A stretch of 64,000 nucleotides of DNA from Saccharothrix australiensis. Lineage in GTDB: Bacteria; Actinomycetota; Actinomycetes; Mycobacteriales; Pseudonocardiaceae. The notes under the pieces are model-generated. The model was not told the origin of the DNA and did no database searches. It was given only the letters and a program-made list of their open reading frames with translations. Location of the stretch: contig NZ_RBXO01000001.1 in assembly GCF_003634935.1 (NCBI RefSeq), positions 2,815,501 through 2,879,500 on the forward strand, read 5' to 3'. Below are positions 61,677-64,000 of this stretch, piece after piece (the first letter of the stretch is position 1; every line of letters starts with the position of its first letter). Both the position numbers and the translations under genes were made by a program.

Positions 61677-61733
61677 GTCGCGCCTGATTTCCCGTCGATC
61701 GAAGAGCGTGATCGACGGGAAATCAGGCGCGAC
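61677..61733. terminator. Perfect 24-bp inverted repeat
   Basis: Both arms (61677-61700 and 61710-61733) are 24 nt, fully complementary, with a 9-nt loop (GAAGAGCGT). The core CCTGATTTCCCGTCGATC has much lower GC than its surroundings. It lies between the VOC gene's 3' end and the UvrA-like promoter region. Most likely a strong terminator; a mobile-element relic is the alternative. Confidence 0.7.
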
Positions 61734-61800
61734 AACCCGACGCGGCCTCGCGTGGGGGCTCGGCCTTGTCATCGGAGGAGGCGAGGGCGAGGGTGGCGGG

Positions 61801-61870
61801 TGTGGAGGGTGGCGCTGGTGTGGAGGGTGGCGTGGGTGTGGAGGGTGGAGCGGGTGGGTGGGGAGGGGGG
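61801..61870. repeat. 18-bp G-rich tandem repeat ending in a G-quadruplex motif
   Basis: Three 18-nt units, TGTGGAGGGTGGCGctGG with variants (61801-61854), run into GGGTGGGTGGGGAGGGGGG (61852-61870), a textbook parallel G-quadruplex pattern with 1-nt loops. It stops 2 nt short of the VOC stop codon. Confidence 0.75.
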
Positions 61871-61871
61871 T

Positions 61872-62282
61872 TCAGGACAGTTGTTGGATGCGGATCAGGT
61901 TGCCGGCCGGGTCGCGGAAGGCGCAGTCGCGCACGCCGTAGGGCTGGTCGGTCGGTTCCTGCACGACCTCCGCGCCGCCGGCCTGGAGGCGGTCGAAGAC
62001 GCCTTCGAGGTCCTTGGTGGCCAGGTTGACGCCGGCGAAGGTGCCCTTGGCCATCATCTCGGTGATGGTGCGGCGCTCGTCCTCGGTGATGCCGGGGTCG
62101 GCGGCCGGCGGGTGCAGGACGATCGACGTGTCGGGCTGGCCGACGGGGCCGACGGTGATCCAGCGCAGGCCCTCGTAGCCGACGTCGTTGCGGACCTCGA
62201 AGCCGAGGGTGTCGCGGTAGAAGGCGAGGGCCGCGTCGGGGTCGTCCTGCGGGAGGAAGCTGGAGTGGATGGTGATGTCCAT
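61872..62282 (-). CDS. VOC-superfamily (glyoxalase/bleomycin-resistance-fold) protein
   Basis: 136 residues. The paired beta-alpha-beta-beta-beta modules are clear: ITIHSSFLPQDDPDAALAFY, RDTLGFEVRNDVG, then GVNLATKDLEGVFDRLQAGG, RDCAFRDPAGNLIRIQQ. Members are lyases, dioxygenases or antibiotic-binding proteins; the substrate cannot be told. ATG at 62282, 10 nt after the AraC gene stop, so the two form an operon. Confidence 0.9.
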   Translation of the reverse strand: MDITIHSSFLPQDDPDAALAFYRDTLGFEVRNDVGYEGLRWITVGPVGQPDTSIVLHPPAADPGITEDERRTITEMMAKGTFAGVNLATKDLEGVFDRLQAGGAEVVQEPTDQPYGVRDCAFRDPAGNLIRIQQLS

Positions 62283-62292
62283 GCCGGTCAGG

Positions 62293-62736
62293 TTAGGTGG
62301 GCCGGCGGAGGGTCGCTTCTCGATTCCTGATCGGTCTGGTGACCTGTTTCGAGACGCAGGACGGCATGCCCGCCGTCGCCCCCGCGGCCTGGTCGCGGTA
62401 GGTGCTGGGCGGCACGCCGACCAGTTCGGTGAAGCGGGTGCTGAAGGTGCCCAGCGACGAGCAGCCGACCGCGAAGCAGACCTCCGTGACGCTGAGGTCG
62501 CCCCGGCGCAGCAATGCCATCGCGCGCTCGATGCGCCGCGTCATGAGGTATCCGTACGGCGACTCGCCGTAAGCGCGTCGGAACTGGCGGCTGAGGTGGC
62601 CGGCCGACATGTTCACGCCGCGCGCGAGGGCTTCCACGTCGAGCGGCTGCGCGTACTCCCGGTCGATCCGGTCACGGACCCGACGCAACCGTGCGAGGTC
62701 GCCGAGGCGGTGCGCCGCTGCGGGTTTGCTGGTCAC
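62293..62736 (-). CDS. AraC-family regulator, DNA-binding domain only
   Basis: 147 residues. It has both AraC helix-turn-helices: VEALARGVNMSAGHLSRQFR and VTEVCFAVGCSSLGTFSTRF, with GVPPSTYRD at the end. No effector domain is present, as in MarA/SoxS-type regulators. GTG at 62736. It is co-transcribed with the VOC gene, a frequent pairing in actinomycetes. Confidence 0.9.
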   Translation of the reverse strand: MTSKPAAAHRLGDLARLRRVRDRIDREYAQPLDVEALARGVNMSAGHLSRQFRRAYGESPYGYLMTRRIERAMALLRRGDLSVTEVCFAVGCSSLGTFSTRFTELVGVPPSTYRDQAAGATAGMPSCVSKQVTRPIRNREATLRRPT

Positions 62737-62847
62737 GTGCGCGATCGTGCCACATGCGGCTGTATGGAGTAGCGCGGTTGCCTGCCCGAGGTGGTGAGCT
62801 GGGTCTCCGCCGTTGCGGCTGCCGTCTCCGCGTGCGGCGGAAGCACT

Positions 62848-62877
62848 GCGGCCACCCGGGTGCCCTCGGGTGGCCGC
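62848..62877. terminator. Terminator hairpin
   Basis: GCGGCCACCCG, 8-nt loop, CGGGTGGCCGC: a perfect 11-bp stem 30 nt beyond the decayed protease on the minus strand and upstream of the AraC gene. Confidence 0.7.
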
Positions 62878-62906
62878 GGCGCTTCGGTGCGGAACGTCGC
62901 CGGTGG

Positions 62907-63489
62907 CTACGTGAGCTGCACCCAACCGGCCTGGAGGTCGCCTTCCTCCCCCGACAGCTGCCCGTCGGATGACGGCGACGCGGGTGCCGGAGAGCCGGAC
63001 GTCGGCGACCGTGGTGATCTGCCGGATTCACCCGGCGATGTCGTCGGTGCGCGTCTGGGTGCCGTTGTGGCGGGTGGACGTCTCGCTCAGGCCGCCGGCC
63101 TGCGACGACCGGCTGGTGACGGCGACGAGTCCACCGCGCGGGACGACGGTCGTGACGTCCACGACGTGCTCGCCGGGCTGGTCGAGCACGGTTCGCCCGA
63201 TCGTGGCGGTGGTGGGCTGCTTCGGCGCGGTGCCGGGTCGGACGGGGTCGTCGGCGAAGCACGACACGGCGGTCACCACCCACTGCGGCGCGACCAGCGC
63301 GCCGCTGCATGCCCGGCCACCGGTCTCGGGGCGGCCGATGGAGAACTCGGCGGTGAACGGGAAGGCCGCGCTCGCGTCGCCGGGACCACCGACGGGGTGT
63401 GCGGCGGGCGCGGTCAGGAGCGCGCCCGCGGTGATCGCGGTGACCAGCACACCGGTGGTCCGCACCGGGCGACGGCGGAGGGATCCCAT
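62907..63489 (-). pseudogene. Decayed trypsin-like secreted serine protease homologue
   Basis: From ATG at 63489 the minus strand encodes a signal peptide (RTTGVLVTAITAGALLTAPA) and a chymotrypsin-fold N-terminal barrel (FPFTAEFSIGRPETGGRACS, GALVAPQWVVTAVSCF). The TAAHC catalytic His position reads TAVSC. The frame stops at 63028 after 154 residues. The family-like remainder continues beyond it in shifted frames (ITTVADVRLSGTRVAVIR, then GEEGDLQAGWVQLT ending at 62907). The Asp and Ser parts of the triad are missing, probably through an internal deletion plus frameshifts. Confidence 0.6.
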
Positions 63490-64000
63490 GGGAATCTCGG
63501 AACTCTTCTGCGGCAGGGTGGTGGTGTCCGCCCGCACGTCGCGACCCGCCGGTGCGGGCCGGTCGACGTGCGAGGGCAGCACCGGGCGCGCCCGCGGTGG
63601 GCGAGCGGTCGGTGGGCGGGCGGGACCAGGCGCGCCGGCAGATCGAACTCCGCGACGACCGCCACACCCCGACCGCGTCCCGGACGTGACCACCGGGCGC
63701 GCGTCCCGCACCCGACGGCCCGCGCGACCGGGCCGGGCCTGCCGGCCCGGCGGTGACCCCGGACCGGCACGCGGGCGGTGGTGCGGAAAACCCGTTGGCG
63801 GACACGGGGGCCGGTGGGTAGTGTCCGCCGCGTCAAACCGTGAACTCGTGGGCTCGACGCCCTGGAAAGCAGATGATGTATGTCCTGGCATTGGCCGAGT
63901 GCGTCCCGCCATCGCACCTCGGCCGGGTCCTGTCGCTGACCGCTCACGCGTGTCGGCTTTCCCGGCGTCGTCGGGTGCGGCTTCGGGCTGCCCGTCTTCC
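63490..64000. other. End of window, no supportable gene
   Basis: GC-rich sequence with frames open on both strands but no recognisable domains. An ATG pair at about 63872 opens a plus-strand frame to the window end (MMYVLALAECVPPS); with only a weak GGAAAG upstream and about 43 codons visible it is not called. Confidence 0.35.

Noticed and set aside
61613..61735. N-terminal extension of the UvrA-like protein to 836 residues
   Set aside because: It would translate the hairpins; the ATG at 61612 has a proper AGGAG site and homology starts after it.
63871..64000. Start of a plus-strand gene at the window end
   Set aside because: Only about 43 codons visible, weak ribosome-binding site, no recognisable motif.

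Overview
The window is very GC-rich actinomycete DNA. It carries markers typical of filamentous Actinobacteria, most likely a Pseudonocardiaceae/Saccharothrix-Actinosynnema type organism: a WhiB/WhiD protein, DUF397 and DUF5753 regulators, GAF-ANTAR and STAS regulators, butyrolactone-receptor-like TetR proteins, AfsR-like STAND ATPases, GTG/TTG starts and 4-base ATGA/GTGA gene overlaps. Genus assignment is inference from gene content; no rRNA or tRNA gene was seen.

Layout. 1-7.3 kb: redox and stress enzymes (zinc alcohol dehydrogenase, SDR, ChaB-like protein, aldehyde dehydrogenase), then a DesK/DesR-type two-component pair divergent from an ABC exporter. 7.4-13.9 kb: a surface-glycan or glycoside set with UDP-glucose dehydrogenase, GT9 and GT2 glycosyltransferases, a NodU/CmcH carbamoyltransferase, a UDP-xylose synthase-like enzyme and a second GT2. 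14-19.4 kb: a receiver-less winged-helix protein, aldo/keto reductase, DUF2087 regulator, a stand-alone protein resembling the anthrax edema factor/CyaA/ExoY nucleotidyl cyclase, a small membrane protein and an orphan sugar-binding lipoprotein. 20-25 kb: GH65 phosphorylase, beta-phosphoglucomutase and divergent type II NADH dehydrogenase. 25-33.6 kb: hypothetical and membrane proteins, WhiD, a MerR/B12-like regulator, hemerythrin, NlpC/P60 hydrolase, PfkB kinase, DUF1992, DUF397/DUF5753.

33.7-43.4 kb is the most unusual block: a zinc-finger/double-HTH pair, a TIR-NB-ARC-TPR protein, a membrane pseudokinase with PASTA and NPCBM-like ectodomains, a divergent protein of unknown function, an 18-codon micro-ORF with its own terminator, and an XRE-NB-ARC-TPR protein. 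This looks like a STAND-based sensing, possibly defence, island. 44-56.8 kb holds regulators (two ScbR-like TetRs, STAS, GAF-ANTAR, GntR, DeoR), an MFS exporter with its TetR and a perfect operator, and two secreted hydrolases. 57-59 kb is a decay zone with a frameshifted ABC ATPase, a deleted permease and the tail of a histidine kinase. 59.2-62.7 kb has a UvrA-like protein, a VOC protein and an AraC regulator, separated by dense DNA structure (24-bp perfect hairpin, overlapping hairpins, G-quadruplex motif). A decayed trypsin-like protease lies near the end.

Two window-wide patterns stand out. First, several redox, stress and glycan genes are preceded by GGGTAN hexamers that sit exactly 9-10 nt before the start codon, with GTTT/GTGT-like boxes 14-16 nt upstream. 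This fits SigB/SigF-type stress promoters giving nearly leaderless mRNAs. Second, many intergenic gaps hold short GC-rich tandem repeats of different unit lengths (13, 14, 15, 18, about 22 bp), some not multiples of three.
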